Shown here one piece after another: positions 9,001 through 15,882 of a stretch of 64,000 nucleotides of DNA. A program made the position numbers and the translations under genes. Position 1 is the first letter of the stretch. Each line of letters opens with the position of its first letter. The notes under the pieces were generated by a model. It ran no database searches, was not told where the DNA came from, and saw only the letters and a program-made list of their open reading frames with translations. The stretch covers positions 62,001 through 126,000 of the forward strand of contig CAMTMP010000002.1 in NCBI GenBank assembly GCA_947073545.1, in the 5' to 3' direction. This stretch comes from an uncultured bacterium. Lineage in GTDB: Bacteria > Bacillota > Clostridia > Lachnospirales > Lachnospiraceae.

Positions 9001-9002
9001 CA

Positions 9003-9117
9003 GTGTGAGAAGTACTTCTAAAGACGTCTCGCCATAGGACGAGACGCCAAGAAGTACTATGTCTGCTGCGCAGACTTTTCTCATACGGGAGAAGGCCTGA
9101 AAAGCGGCATTCTCCGC
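9003..9117 (+). repeat. Nested inverted-repeat element, copy 2
   Basis: Outer arms GTGTGAGA (9003-9010) and TCTCATAC (9079-9086) enclose two stems: AGTACTTCT (9011-9019) with AGAAGTACT (9050-9058), itself enclosing CGTCTCG/CGAGACG (9025-9046), and GTCTG/CAGAC (9061-9075). It is followed by a GGAGAA...TTCTCC hairpin ending in GGCATTCTCCGC (9106-9117). The blocks AGTACTTCTAAAG and CGCCAAGAAGTACTA and the final 12-mer are identical to copy 1 at 5645-5741, while paired inner and outer arms differ but still pair. Confidence 0.85.
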
Positions 9118-9156
9118 GCTGACCGGGATTTGTACTTGATGGAAAGGGTGCGGCAT

Positions 9157-10011
9157 ATGATACGAAGCGTATTCGGCGCGTCCGTACAGGGCGCATCCCA
9201 TATACGAAACGGCAGGGAATGCCAAGACAGCCTGAAAAAGGTGGTAAAAGATTCCGGCGCGGTGATTCTTTCGGTGGCGGACGGACACGGCAGTGAATCC
9301 TGCCCTTATAGCAAGGCAGGTTCCTATGCGGCTGTTAATGTATTTTGTAAAATCATGGGAGATTATCTGGACACCTATGCCGGACAGCCGGAAATGCTCT
9401 TTACTTTTTTGAAGCGGGAGGGCGATACCAAGATCGCGCAGGAGATTGACGCAGAGTGGAAACGGAGAATCCTGCGGCTTCACGCCAGATGTAAGCGGAA
9501 AATGCCTCTCGACGAAAACCGGAACAAGGACAAGGGAGCGGTTTATAAGCTCTATGGGAGCACGCTGCTTGGACTTGTCATGACGGGGGATTTTCTCTTT
9601 GCTTTCCAGCTCGGTGACGGGGATATCGTGAAGGTGTCGGAAAACGGGGTGTACCCTGTTATAGAGGCGGATAAAATTCTCGGAACGGAAACCCACTCGC
9701 TCGGCAAGCAGGAATCGTGGAAGAAAGCCATCACACGGATTAGGAGACGGGAAGAAAACGAACAATTGCCCGCTATGTACATGCTTTCCTCGGACGGGCT
9801 TTCCAACAGTTATAAAAATGATGAGGAATTTCAGAAGACTTGTATGGATTACTATGCTCTTCTGAAAGAGCACGGTGTGAAAGCCGTGTCTGACCAGTTG
9901 AAAACATGGCTGCAGGAGACGAGCGAAATGGGAAGCGGCGACGATATCACGGCGTTGTTTGCCTATGAGACGTCGCAGGTCTTGCAGTCCGGGGCTTCTG
10001 ACGGGTCCTGA
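9157..10011 (+). CDS. PP2C-type protein phosphatase (YegK/PphC-like)
   Basis: A 284-residue soluble PP2C-family protein expected to remove phosphate from Ser/Thr. Metal-binding motifs are visible: VADGHGSE near residue 44, a QLGDGDIV motif near 153, SSDGLSN near 212 and GDDIT near 262. The ATG at 9157 has AAAGGG eight bases upstream and starts just before the conserved GASVQGASH region; the TTG at 9130 and ATG at 9139 are less well placed. It follows the VWA gene and the second repeat element and probably opposes the kinase at 5772. Confidence 0.88.
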   Translation: MIRSVFGASVQGASHIRNGRECQDSLKKVVKDSGAVILSVADGHGSESCPYSKAGSYAAVNVFCKIMGDYLDTYAGQPEMLFTFLKREGDTKIAQEIDAEWKRRILRLHARCKRKMPLDENRNKDKGAVYKLYGSTLLGLVMTGDFLFAFQLGDGDIVKVSENGVYPVIEADKILGTETHSLGKQESWKKAITRIRRREENEQLPAMYMLSSDGLSNSYKNDEEFQKTCMDYYALLKEHGVKAVSDQLKTWLQETSEMGSGDDITALFAYETSQVLQSGASDGS

Positions 10012-10087
10012 CTGACGGGAGAGGAAATGATGCAGGCATCCCGGTTTGGATGCTTTAAGACTTGGGAAAGGAGCGGAGGCTGTAGAG

Positions 10088-10435
10088 ATGGAAGCGCGAA
10101 TTGCCCTTTGTAAATGTAGAGAAGGAAAAAACATATACGGCGTTCGTTTCGAGAAACTGGAGCACGGATGGAAGTATACATGGGCGTTTCCCGTAAAGGA
10201 GGCGTCTGCGAAAAGGGAGCATTACGATGAGACAAAGATTGTCGGGCAGATATTTCCCGACAACGGGTATCCCGGCTGTCCCTATTGCAGGACGAAGGAT
10301 TTCGTGGTCTGTAACTGTGGGAAACTGAACTGCCATAACGGGAATGACACCCATTTTACCTGTAACTGGTGCGGGCTGTCCGGGACGCTTGGCAGCTATG
10401 ATGGGTCCGGGTTTGGGTCCGGCGGGGATATTTAA
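10088..10435 (+). CDS. TerY-C-like zinc-ribbon protein
   Basis: A 115-residue protein. The first 60 residues look like a small beta-rich domain (CKCREGKNIYGVRFEKL and a WAFPVKEA segment). The second half has a double zinc-ribbon pattern GCPYC...CNCGKLNC...CNWCG typical of the TerY-C domain usually fused to TerY VWA proteins. The ATG at 10088 follows GGAG at 10075-10078. The C-terminus ends in a Gly/Ser-rich tail. It lies 76 bases after the PP2C gene. The split of this domain from its usual VWA partner suggests it docks onto the 8287-9000 protein, which is inference. Confidence 0.75.
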   Translation: MEARIALCKCREGKNIYGVRFEKLEHGWKYTWAFPVKEASAKREHYDETKIVGQIFPDNGYPGCPYCRTKDFVVCNCGKLNCHNGNDTHFTCNWCGLSGTLGSYDGSGFGSGGDI

Positions 10436-10488
10436 TTTTTGCAGGATGCAAGTGACACGGGGGATTTGTGGATGGTGCTTGGGGAAAA

Positions 10489-10710
10489 ATGGTAGGAAAA
10501 TATAAAGTAGTTACATTATGTGGAAGCACAAGGTTTAAAGAAGAATTTTTAGAGTAGCAGAAATTATCAACTTTACAGGGATACATCGTCATGTCTGTTG
10601 GATTATTCGGTCATTCAGGGGACGAAGAAGTCTGGGCAGAAGGCATAAAAGAAATGCCAATTACTTATATGGAAATGTCCAATGGGATGATACTACATAA
10701 AACAAATTAA
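10489..10710 (+). pseudogene. Decayed DUF4406/deoxyribosyltransferase-like gene
   Basis: The frame from the ATG at 10489 reads YKVVTLCGSTRFKEEF, then an in-frame TAG at 10555-10557, then QKLSTLQGYIVMSVGLFGHSGDEEVWAEGIKEM before the similarity ends and a TAA follows at 10708. CGSTRF and SVGLFGHSGD are the characteristic segments of a family of nucleoside 2-deoxyribosyltransferase-like (DUF4406-type) proteins about 100-120 residues long. The premature stop and the missing C-terminal half (with its MAD...VIN region) mark it as a relic. The stop may be an isolated substitution. Confidence 0.7.
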
Positions 10711-10726
10711 AGGAGAATAGAACAGG

Positions 10727-11752
10727 ATGCAGACAATTAAACTCGGAAAGACAGGAATTGAGACAAATAAGAACGCCTTTGGCGCGCTGCCAATCCAGCG
10801 CATTTCGGATGATGAGGCGGTAATGCTTTTGCGGAAGGCGTATGAGAACGGTATGACTTTTTTTGACACGGCGCGGGCGTATTCGGACAGCGAGCACAAG
10901 GTAGGACTTGCCTTTGAAGGAATGCGGGAAAAGATAATTATCGCCACCAAAACGGCGGCCCAGAACGCAGAAGGGTTTTGGAAGGATTTGGAGACCAGCC
11001 TTACCAACCTGAAAACGGATTATATTGATATTTATCAGTTCCACAATCCGTCTTTCTGCCCAAAACCCGGGGATGAGAGCGGATTGTATGACGCGGCTTT
11101 GCAGGCGAAAGCGCAGGGCAAGATCCGGCATATCGGTATCACGAACCATCGCCTCACAGTGGCGCATGAGGCTATTGTCAGCGGACTCTACGAGACTTTG
11201 CAATTCCCCTTCTGTTATCTGGCTACGGATAAAGATATCGAACTGGTGGAAAAGTGTAAGGCGGCGGACATGGGCTTTATCGCCATGAAAGCCCTTTCGG
11301 GTGGGCTGATCACAAACTCGGCGGCGGCTTACGCGTATCTGGCGCAGTATGACAATGTGCTGCCCATCTGGGGCGTGCAGAGGGAGGCAGAGCTTGACGA
11401 ATTTCTCACTTACATAGACAATCCGCCGGCCATGACGGAAGAGATCAAGGCGTTGATTGACAAGGACAGGGCGGAACTTTTAGGTGAGTTTTGCCGGGGC
11501 TGTGGTTACTGTATGCCGTGTCCGGCGGGGATTGAGATCAGCATGTGTGCAAGGATGTCCCTGATGATCCGACGTGCGCCCTCAGCAGACTATCTGGGGG
11601 AGGTATGGCAGGAGAAAATGGGAAAGATCGAAGAATGCCTGCACTGCGGGCAGTGTAAGGGCAGATGCCCCTACAGTCTGGACACGCCATCACTTCTTGC
11701 GAAAAATCTGGAGGATTACAAGAACGTGCTGGCGGGGAAAGTCAGTGTATAA
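10727..11752 (+). CDS. Aldo/keto reductase with C-terminal ferredoxin domain
   Basis: A 341-residue protein: an AKR TIM barrel (about residues 1-250) followed by two 4Fe-4S-type motifs, CRGCGYCMPCP near residue 255 and CLHCGQCKGRCP near 305. The AKR catalytic set is visible as FDTARAYSDSE (Asp, Tyr), IATKTA (Lys) and YQFHNP (His). Such fusions are common in clostridia and are expected to reduce a carbonyl or unsaturated substrate; the actual substrate is unknown. AAAGGAG lies 12 bases before the ATG. Confidence 0.93.
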   Translation: MQTIKLGKTGIETNKNAFGALPIQRISDDEAVMLLRKAYENGMTFFDTARAYSDSEHKVGLAFEGMREKIIIATKTAAQNAEGFWKDLETSLTNLKTDYIDIYQFHNPSFCPKPGDESGLYDAALQAKAQGKIRHIGITNHRLTVAHEAIVSGLYETLQFPFCYLATDKDIELVEKCKAADMGFIAMKALSGGLITNSAAAYAYLAQYDNVLPIWGVQREAELDEFLTYIDNPPAMTEEIKALIDKDRAELLGEFCRGCGYCMPCPAGIEISMCARMSLMIRRAPSADYLGEVWQEKMGKIEECLHCGQCKGRCPYSLDTPSLLAKNLEDYKNVLAGKVSV

Positions 11753-11770
11753 GAGACGGCAGATCGAAAA

Positions 11771-11796
11771 GATACTCGGCACAATGGCCGAGTATC
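11771..11796 (+). terminator. Hairpin after the aldo/keto reductase
   Basis: A perfect 10-bp stem GATACTCGGC/GCCGAGTATC with a six-base loop lies 19 bases after the stop codon. There is no U-run, so it is either a processing/stability hairpin or a weak terminator. Confidence 0.5.
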
Positions 11797-11879
11797 GCTA
11801 TTACCGCGTGATTGCCATGGAAGACGGGACATGGTACACGGTTTATGCCGGGTACAGGGAGTGGTTCCGGGTGTATTAG
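11784..11879 (+). CDS. Possible 31-residue peptide
   Basis: An ATG in the loop of the hairpin at 11771 opens a 31-residue frame rich in Tyr and Trp (begins MAEYRYYRVIAMEDG, ends EWFRVY). There is no clear ribosome site and no recognised family. Coding status is doubtful; if translated, the hairpin could control it. Confidence 0.25.
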   Translation: MAEYRYYRVIAMEDGTWYTVYAGYREWFRVY

Positions 11880-11936
11880 GAGGAAGAATGATATAGGTGT
11901 AATTATTTGCAGGAAAGTAGATGTGGGGGAGTAGAG

Positions 11937-12104
11937 ATGGACTTTCGTAAGACATTTGACAGGTACAAAAGGAGACTGCCCGTACTTTGGTATCTAATGT
12001 GGATCACGCCATGGAGAGTTTTCATGTGGATCTGGCAGGGGCCTGCGAGGGGCTCGGGACGACAGAGGAAGGCTTATCAGGCGGCAAGGAAGCTGCTGGA
12101 GTAA
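11937..12104 (+). CDS. Small basic hypothetical protein
   Basis: A 55-residue frame beginning with ATG 11 bases after GGGGGAG. The product is Arg/Lys- and Trp-rich with a hydrophobic centre (LWYLMWITPWRVFMWIW), so it may sit at the membrane. I recognise no family. It stands alone between the aldo/keto reductase and the CD3324-like gene; the good ribosome site is the main argument for coding. Confidence 0.5.
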   Translation: MDFRKTFDRYKRRLPVLWYLMWITPWRVFMWIWQGPARGSGRQRKAYQAARKLLE

Positions 12105-12230
12105 AAATTTTTACAACTTTTTATGAGGTTGCATTTTCCCACAGAGGCATGTAATATTAAGAGCGTAAAAAGAGATAAAGCGCCAGAAAGTAAAGGAGTG
12201 AACTGTTTGTTGAAAAAGACCACGGTATCA

Positions 12231-12274
12231 TAGCGATGGCTATGACATATGAAATTACATTGTGATAGCCATTG
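12231..12274 (+). repeat. Stem-loop upstream of the CD3324-like gene
   Basis: GCGATGGCTAT and ATAGCCATTGC form an 11-bp stem (one G-U pair) around an approximately 20-base loop, about 35 bases before the next start codon. No U-run follows. Function unknown; it could shape the leader of the gene at 12308. Confidence 0.5.
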
Positions 12275-12307
12275 CGTTTCCTAAGTAAAAATAATTAGGA
12301 GGCGGCT

Positions 12308-12607
12308 ATGAGCTATAAACGGGCGGATGATATTCTGCCGGAAGATATTCTTGAGATCCTGCAGATGTATGTGAGCGGCGAGGCGATCTATGTGCCTAAG
12401 AAGAAAGAATGCAGAAAAAGATGGGGTTCTTCCACGGGCGTGAATGAGACACTGCGTATCAGGAACGAACAGATTCTGGAACAGCATCGGATGGGAACAT
12501 CGACAAAAGACTTAGCGCTGCAATATTATCTGACAGAAAAGAGTATACAGAGGATTCTCAGGGAAATGCAAATGAAACCTCCTATGGAGCAATGTGGATT
12601 TGAGTAG
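12308..12607 (+). CDS. CD3324-family helix-turn-helix protein
   Basis: A 99-residue protein resembling the small CD3324 family of clostridial HTH proteins: an N-terminal segment DILPEDILEILQMYVSGEAIYVP, a basic KKECRKRWGSSTG stretch, and a C-terminal helix-turn-helix (about residues 58-90, STKDLALQYYLTEKSIQRIL). It is probably a DNA-binding regulator; its targets are unknown. AGGAGG lies six bases before the ATG. It is followed 12 bases later by the RNHCP gene. Confidence 0.75.
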   Translation: MSYKRADDILPEDILEILQMYVSGEAIYVPKKKECRKRWGSSTGVNETLRIRNEQILEQHRMGTSTKDLALQYYLTEKSIQRILREMQMKPPMEQCGFE

Positions 12608-12619
12608 GAGGAAAGAAAA

Positions 12620-13045
12620 TTGAATAGGGAAAATAAAAGAAAGACATTTGAAAAGGGGTATTACAAAAATCATGCCTGCGATGAGAGTTTTGTATGCAAA
12701 GTATGCGGGCGGCAGGTGATACCAGACGGCGCGGGCAGTAAGCACAGAAACCACTGTCCGAATTGTCTGACAAGCCTGCATGTGGATGTGGAGCCGGGTG
12801 ACCGTGCCTCGGACTGCGGCGGCTATATGGAGCCTGTGGCGGTCTGGGTCAGGAAAAACGGGGAGTGGGCGATCATACATCGGTGCCGACAGTGCGGGCA
12901 GATGAGCTCGAACCGGATAGCGGCGGACGATAATCCCATGAAGCTGATGTCCATTGCAATGAAACCGCTTACGTCATCGCCGTTTCCGATTGAACGGATC
13001 GAGGAGATGACGAGGCTGATGGGCGGTGCAGGAAGTATATCTTGA
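12620..13045 (+). CDS. RNHCP-domain zinc-ribbon protein
   Basis: A 141-residue protein starting at TTG (AGGAGGAAAG precedes it by a good distance). It carries CxxC pairs at CKVCG (residues 27-31) and HRNHCPNCL (about 48-56), the latter matching the RNHCP motif that names the family, plus HRCRQCG near 94. The zinc-binding fold is clear from the Cys/His pattern; the role of the family is not known to me. A good terminator follows at 13052. Confidence 0.85.
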   Translation: MNRENKRKTFEKGYYKNHACDESFVCKVCGRQVIPDGAGSKHRNHCPNCLTSLHVDVEPGDRASDCGGYMEPVAVWVRKNGEWAIIHRCRQCGQMSSNRIAADDNPMKLMSIAMKPLTSSPFPIERIEEMTRLMGGAGSIS

Positions 13046-13051
13046 GATATG

Positions 13052-13085
13052 GGGCGTGTGGCAGTTCATACGCCCTTTTTCTTTT
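13052..13085 (+). terminator. Rho-independent terminator after the RNHCP gene
   Basis: GGGCGTGTG (13052-13060) pairs with CATACGCCC (13067-13075) around a six-base loop and is followed directly by TTTTTCTTTT. Confidence 0.9.
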
Positions 13086-13154
13086 CCCGGGAATTGCAGG
13101 AACGGAAAGAAAGAGGTATCATTATTTGAAAGATAAAAGTAACAGTCCCGCCCG

Positions 13155-13282
13155 GGACTTTGCACTTGATACAAAGTCCGTGAGAATGTGTAAAGGTCCC
13201 GAAGAATCCGGCCTCTTTGCCGAAGGCAGACTGGAATAGGATGGATTCAGTAACTATGAAGTCGAAGGCTGAATAGTTACTG
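13155..13282 (+). repeat. Two hairpins in the 13.1-13.4 kb intergenic region
   Basis: GGACTTTG/CAAAGTCC (13155-13179) and CAGTAACTAT/ATAGTTACTG (13248-13282) form perfect stems. No U-run follows either one and I recognise no RNA family. Together with the terminator at 13052 and a possible short reading frame at 13319, this is all I see between 13046 and 13463. Confidence 0.55.
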
Positions 13283-13318
13283 TCAAAAGAGTGGAATTGA
13301 GGGGCAGGATATTCCTGT

Positions 13319-13477
13319 ATGAAATATACAAACGAAGCTTCCTATCGGACGGCTGTGGCAAATCGCATGAGAAAAGTGAAGGAGTATCCCGATGAAAAGA
13401 ATGGTATTTCTTATACCTATGCGATTACGCGTTCGGAGTGGGAAGAAATAAGGAGAGAACATCATGCCGATTATTAA
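13319..13477 (+). CDS. Possible 52-residue protein or gene fragment
   Basis: A frame from ATG 13319 runs to a TAA that overlaps the start of the methyltransferase by 14 bases. The product is charged and soluble (SYRTAVANRMRKVKEYPDEK, ending EWEEIRREHHADY). A GCAGG stretch ten bases upstream is a weak ribosome site. It could be a small gene coupled to the methyltransferase or the 3' end of a lost gene. Confidence 0.3.
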   Translation: MKYTNEASYRTAVANRMRKVKEYPDEKNGISYTYAITRSEWEEIRREHHADY

Positions 13478-14246
13478 GGGATTGGAATGGACTTTTGACA
13501 CAGTGGCAGCACAATATGAAAAACTGCGCCCGGCATATGTGCCGGAATTATATGAAGATATCTTTCGGTACAAACAGCTGGATCAGACAAGCCGTGCCAT
13601 GGAGGTGGGGATTGGCGGCGGGCAGGCGACCCTTCCGATTTTAATGACGGGGTGTGACGTGACTGCGGTGGAATACGGAGAGAATTTTTCACAGCTGTGC
13701 CGCCAAAAGTTCATCGGATTTCCCGGCTTTTCGGTGGCGACGTCCAAATTCGAGGATTTTGCAGGAGAGAGTGATTCCTATGACTTGATTTATTCGGCGT
13801 CAGCATTCCACTGGGTGCCGGAGGAAATCGGTTATCCGAAAGTATTTGATTTACTGAAAAGCGGCGGTGTCTTTGCGCGCTTTGCAAACCATCCGTACAA
13901 AGACAAGGGCAGAGAGGAACTGAGTCAGGCTATTCAAAAAATATATGATGTATATATGCCAAATGCCGGGGAAGGCAGCGAGTACGGGGAAAGAGAGGCG
14001 GAGGAAAGGGCGGAGATTGCACGAGAGTACGGGTTTACGGATTTCTGTTACAAACTTTACCACAGGACAAGAACTTTTACAGCAAAGGAGTATACCGCTC
14101 TTCTGGGTACCTATTCCGATCACATGGTGATTGCGGAGGAGACGAGGAAAGTCTTCTTCTCGGAAATGGAACGGACAATTGATCAGCATGGAGGGCGGAT
14201 TACCATATATGATACGATTGATCTGGAGCTTGCGCGGAAACCGTAG
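13464..14246 (+). CDS. Class I SAM-dependent methyltransferase
   Basis: A 260-residue protein with a Rossmann methyltransferase fold. Motif I is AMEVGIGGGQAT near residue 48, the acidic motif II is VTAVEYG near 73, and YDLIYSASAFHWVPEE near 108 resembles motif IV of the methyltransferase type 11 group. The substrate cannot be inferred. AAGGAGAG lies eight bases before the ATG. It precedes a lipoprotein gene. Confidence 0.88.
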   Translation: MPIIKGLEWTFDTVAAQYEKLRPAYVPELYEDIFRYKQLDQTSRAMEVGIGGGQATLPILMTGCDVTAVEYGENFSQLCRQKFIGFPGFSVATSKFEDFAGESDSYDLIYSASAFHWVPEEIGYPKVFDLLKSGGVFARFANHPYKDKGREELSQAIQKIYDVYMPNAGEGSEYGEREAEERAEIAREYGFTDFCYKLYHRTRTFTAKEYTALLGTYSDHMVIAEETRKVFFSEMERTIDQHGGRITIYDTIDLELARKP

Positions 14247-14311
14247 GGCGGAGAGTTATTATGGCAGCAGTAAAGCAAATGGCGGTTTTAGAAGAAGGGA
14301 AGAAATAACTT

Positions 14312-15109
14312 ATGAAAAAACAACAAATGGCAATGGCGGCAGGCGTGGTCATCCTTGTGCTATCCGCGTGCGGTCAGACAGAGAGTGCGGAAGAGAAGCA
14401 GAAGGAGCGCCTTATCATTGAAAGGATTGATGACGCTGGTGAGGTGCAGGAAACGGAAACTGCGGATCCGGCAGATCTGGATTCGGCAGAAAGCGCTGGG
14501 GAAGAGCAGTCGGCAACCCCAAAAGACGATGCGCCGGAAAAGAGGGAAAACAGCGGTTCGACAGAGAGTGCGGAAAAGGAAAGGCAGGAAGCATCCGATG
14601 ATCAGGAAATGATACCAGATTCGCAGGAACAGACAGAGGGTGTGTCAGATACCGGAAATCCACTGTATGAAGCTTTTCTAAAGAATGAGATCAGCGTGGC
14701 AAACCCATACGTGGAAGGCATGGAACTGACTGTTATGGATGATGAAGGGTATGAAAGCGAATTTGAAAATGCGTGGAAGGAGTATGCTTATGTGGATGTG
14801 AACGACGATGAAAAGCCGGAGCTTATTTTCAAAATAAGTTCCAACCTAAGCGAACTGATGTATATTGTGGGGATATGTGATAATGAACTGGTCTGTTTCG
14901 ATGTATTTGAGACACATACCAAAAATATCGCGTTCGGCGTGTACGATTATGGTATGGTCTGGGAGGTTCGGAATGATGACGGCTTTGTAAAGACATTTTA
15001 TAGTTATACGACAGATGGACAGCCTGTGGCAGCCAGACGTTTTACGGAAGAGGACGGGGCGGATATTGCGGCTTACGAGGGGGAAGATGTGGAATGGATT
15101 GATTGGTAA
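14312..15109 (+). CDS. Lipoprotein with acidic Ser/Glu-rich linker
   Basis: A 265-residue protein with a type II signal peptide (VVILVLSAC, lipobox Cys near residue 21), so it should be membrane-anchored outside the cell. Residues 25-115 are a low-complexity Glu/Ser/Asp linker; the remainder is a compact domain with YVDVNDDEKPELIF near residue 168, similar to calcium-like D-x-N-x-D loops of VCBS/FG-GAP-type modules. No enzyme motif is seen. AAGGGAAG precedes the ATG by nine bases; a terminator follows at 15199. Confidence 0.75.
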   Translation: MKKQQMAMAAGVVILVLSACGQTESAEEKQKERLIIERIDDAGEVQETETADPADLDSAESAGEEQSATPKDDAPEKRENSGSTESAEKERQEASDDQEMIPDSQEQTEGVSDTGNPLYEAFLKNEISVANPYVEGMELTVMDDEGYESEFENAWKEYAYVDVNDDEKPELIFKISSNLSELMYIVGICDNELVCFDVFETHTKNIAFGVYDYGMVWEVRNDDGFVKTFYSYTTDGQPVAARRFTEEDGADIAAYEGEDVEWIDW

Positions 15110-15198
15110 TAGAAACAATTGCATATTTAAGATCCAAAGTGGAGGAATGGAAAGAATATCAGACCGCGTCCGGCATGGAAACTGACGGCAAAGCTTGA

Positions 15199-15237
15199 GA
15201 AAAGGTAGAGGAAAATCCTTTGCCTTTTCTTTTTTTG
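15199..15237 (+). terminator. Rho-independent terminator after the lipoprotein gene
   Basis: AGAAAAGG (15199-15206) pairs with CCTTTTCT (15223-15230), with an inner AGGA/TCCT pairing, and runs into seven to eight T residues. Confidence 0.85.
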
Positions 15238-15369
15238 GAATTTTTGATCCTTTTATAAACTTGTACCGTTATAATATACAGATGTGGATTTCGGCAGGCT
15301 GCATCGCAGGAATTACAGTTCCGTAAAATGAGATACGGATCAATCTGACTGGAGGGGAGGCGGGGCAGT

Positions 15370-15882
15370 GTGAGCGACGATGAGCTGGTAGAAAAAATCA
15401 AATGCGGCGACGAAGCAGCGGCGAAAGAGTTGATTGACCGCTATTACGGCGTTATCTTGCGATACTGCGGCTGGCATTGTTCCGCACCGGAAAGGGCGGA
15501 GGATCTGACGCAGGAGACCTTTTTGAAACTGTTTCGGAGTCTGCCCAAATACTGTGGCAGAAATAAATTCAAAGCCTATCTGTATACCATCGCAAACCGC
15601 CTGTGTATTGATGAGAGCAGAAAATTGTCCTTCTATTCGCTGGAGGCGGTGGGAGATATCGCAGACGGACGAAGCGGGATTGCGCAGGCAGAGCATCGGG
15701 AGGATATCAGGCGTTTGCTTGGCGTTTTGTCTGCGGAGCAGAGGGAGGCGGTTATCCTCCGTTTTGGACAGGAGCTCGGATTTGCGGAAATTGCGAAAGT
15801 GATGGGGTGCAGTATGCGCACGGCGCAGAGCCGGGTCAGGAACGGACTGCGGCTGATGAGGAGGGAGATTGGGGATGAATAG
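15370..15882 (+). CDS. ECF-type RNA polymerase sigma factor
   Basis: A 170-residue sigma-70 family protein. Region 2 (about residues 20-85) includes AEDLTQETFLKLFRSLPKY; region 4 (about 110-165) ends with the helix-turn-helix FAEIAKVMGCSMRTAQSRV. It starts at GTG 15370 after a GGAGGGGAGG stretch. Eight bases of its end overlap the next gene. The next three genes (membrane protein, ABC ATPase, permease) read the same way, suggesting a stress or antimicrobial-peptide response module. A -10-like TATAAT lies at 15270-15275. Confidence 0.93.
   Translation: MSDDELVEKIKCGDEAAAKELIDRYYGVILRYCGWHCSAPERAEDLTQETFLKLFRSLPKYCGRNKFKAYLYTIANRLCIDESRKLSFYSLEAVGDIADGRSGIAQAEHREDIRRLLGVLSAEQREAVILRFGQELGFAEIAKVMGCSMRTAQSRVRNGLRLMRREIGDE

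Noticed and set aside
8872-10134. A 420-codon open frame on the minus strand
   Set aside because: It mirrors the PP2C phosphatase gene, which has all metal-binding motifs; the antisense product shows no domain or ribosome site.
13042-13239. A 65-codon frame after the RNHCP gene
   Set aside because: It reads through the terminator hairpin at 13052 and a second hairpin at 13155, has no ribosome site and no family resemblance.
14262-14309. A 15-codon frame before the lipoprotein gene
   Set aside because: It is too short, lacks a ribosome site and has no resemblance to a known leader peptide.
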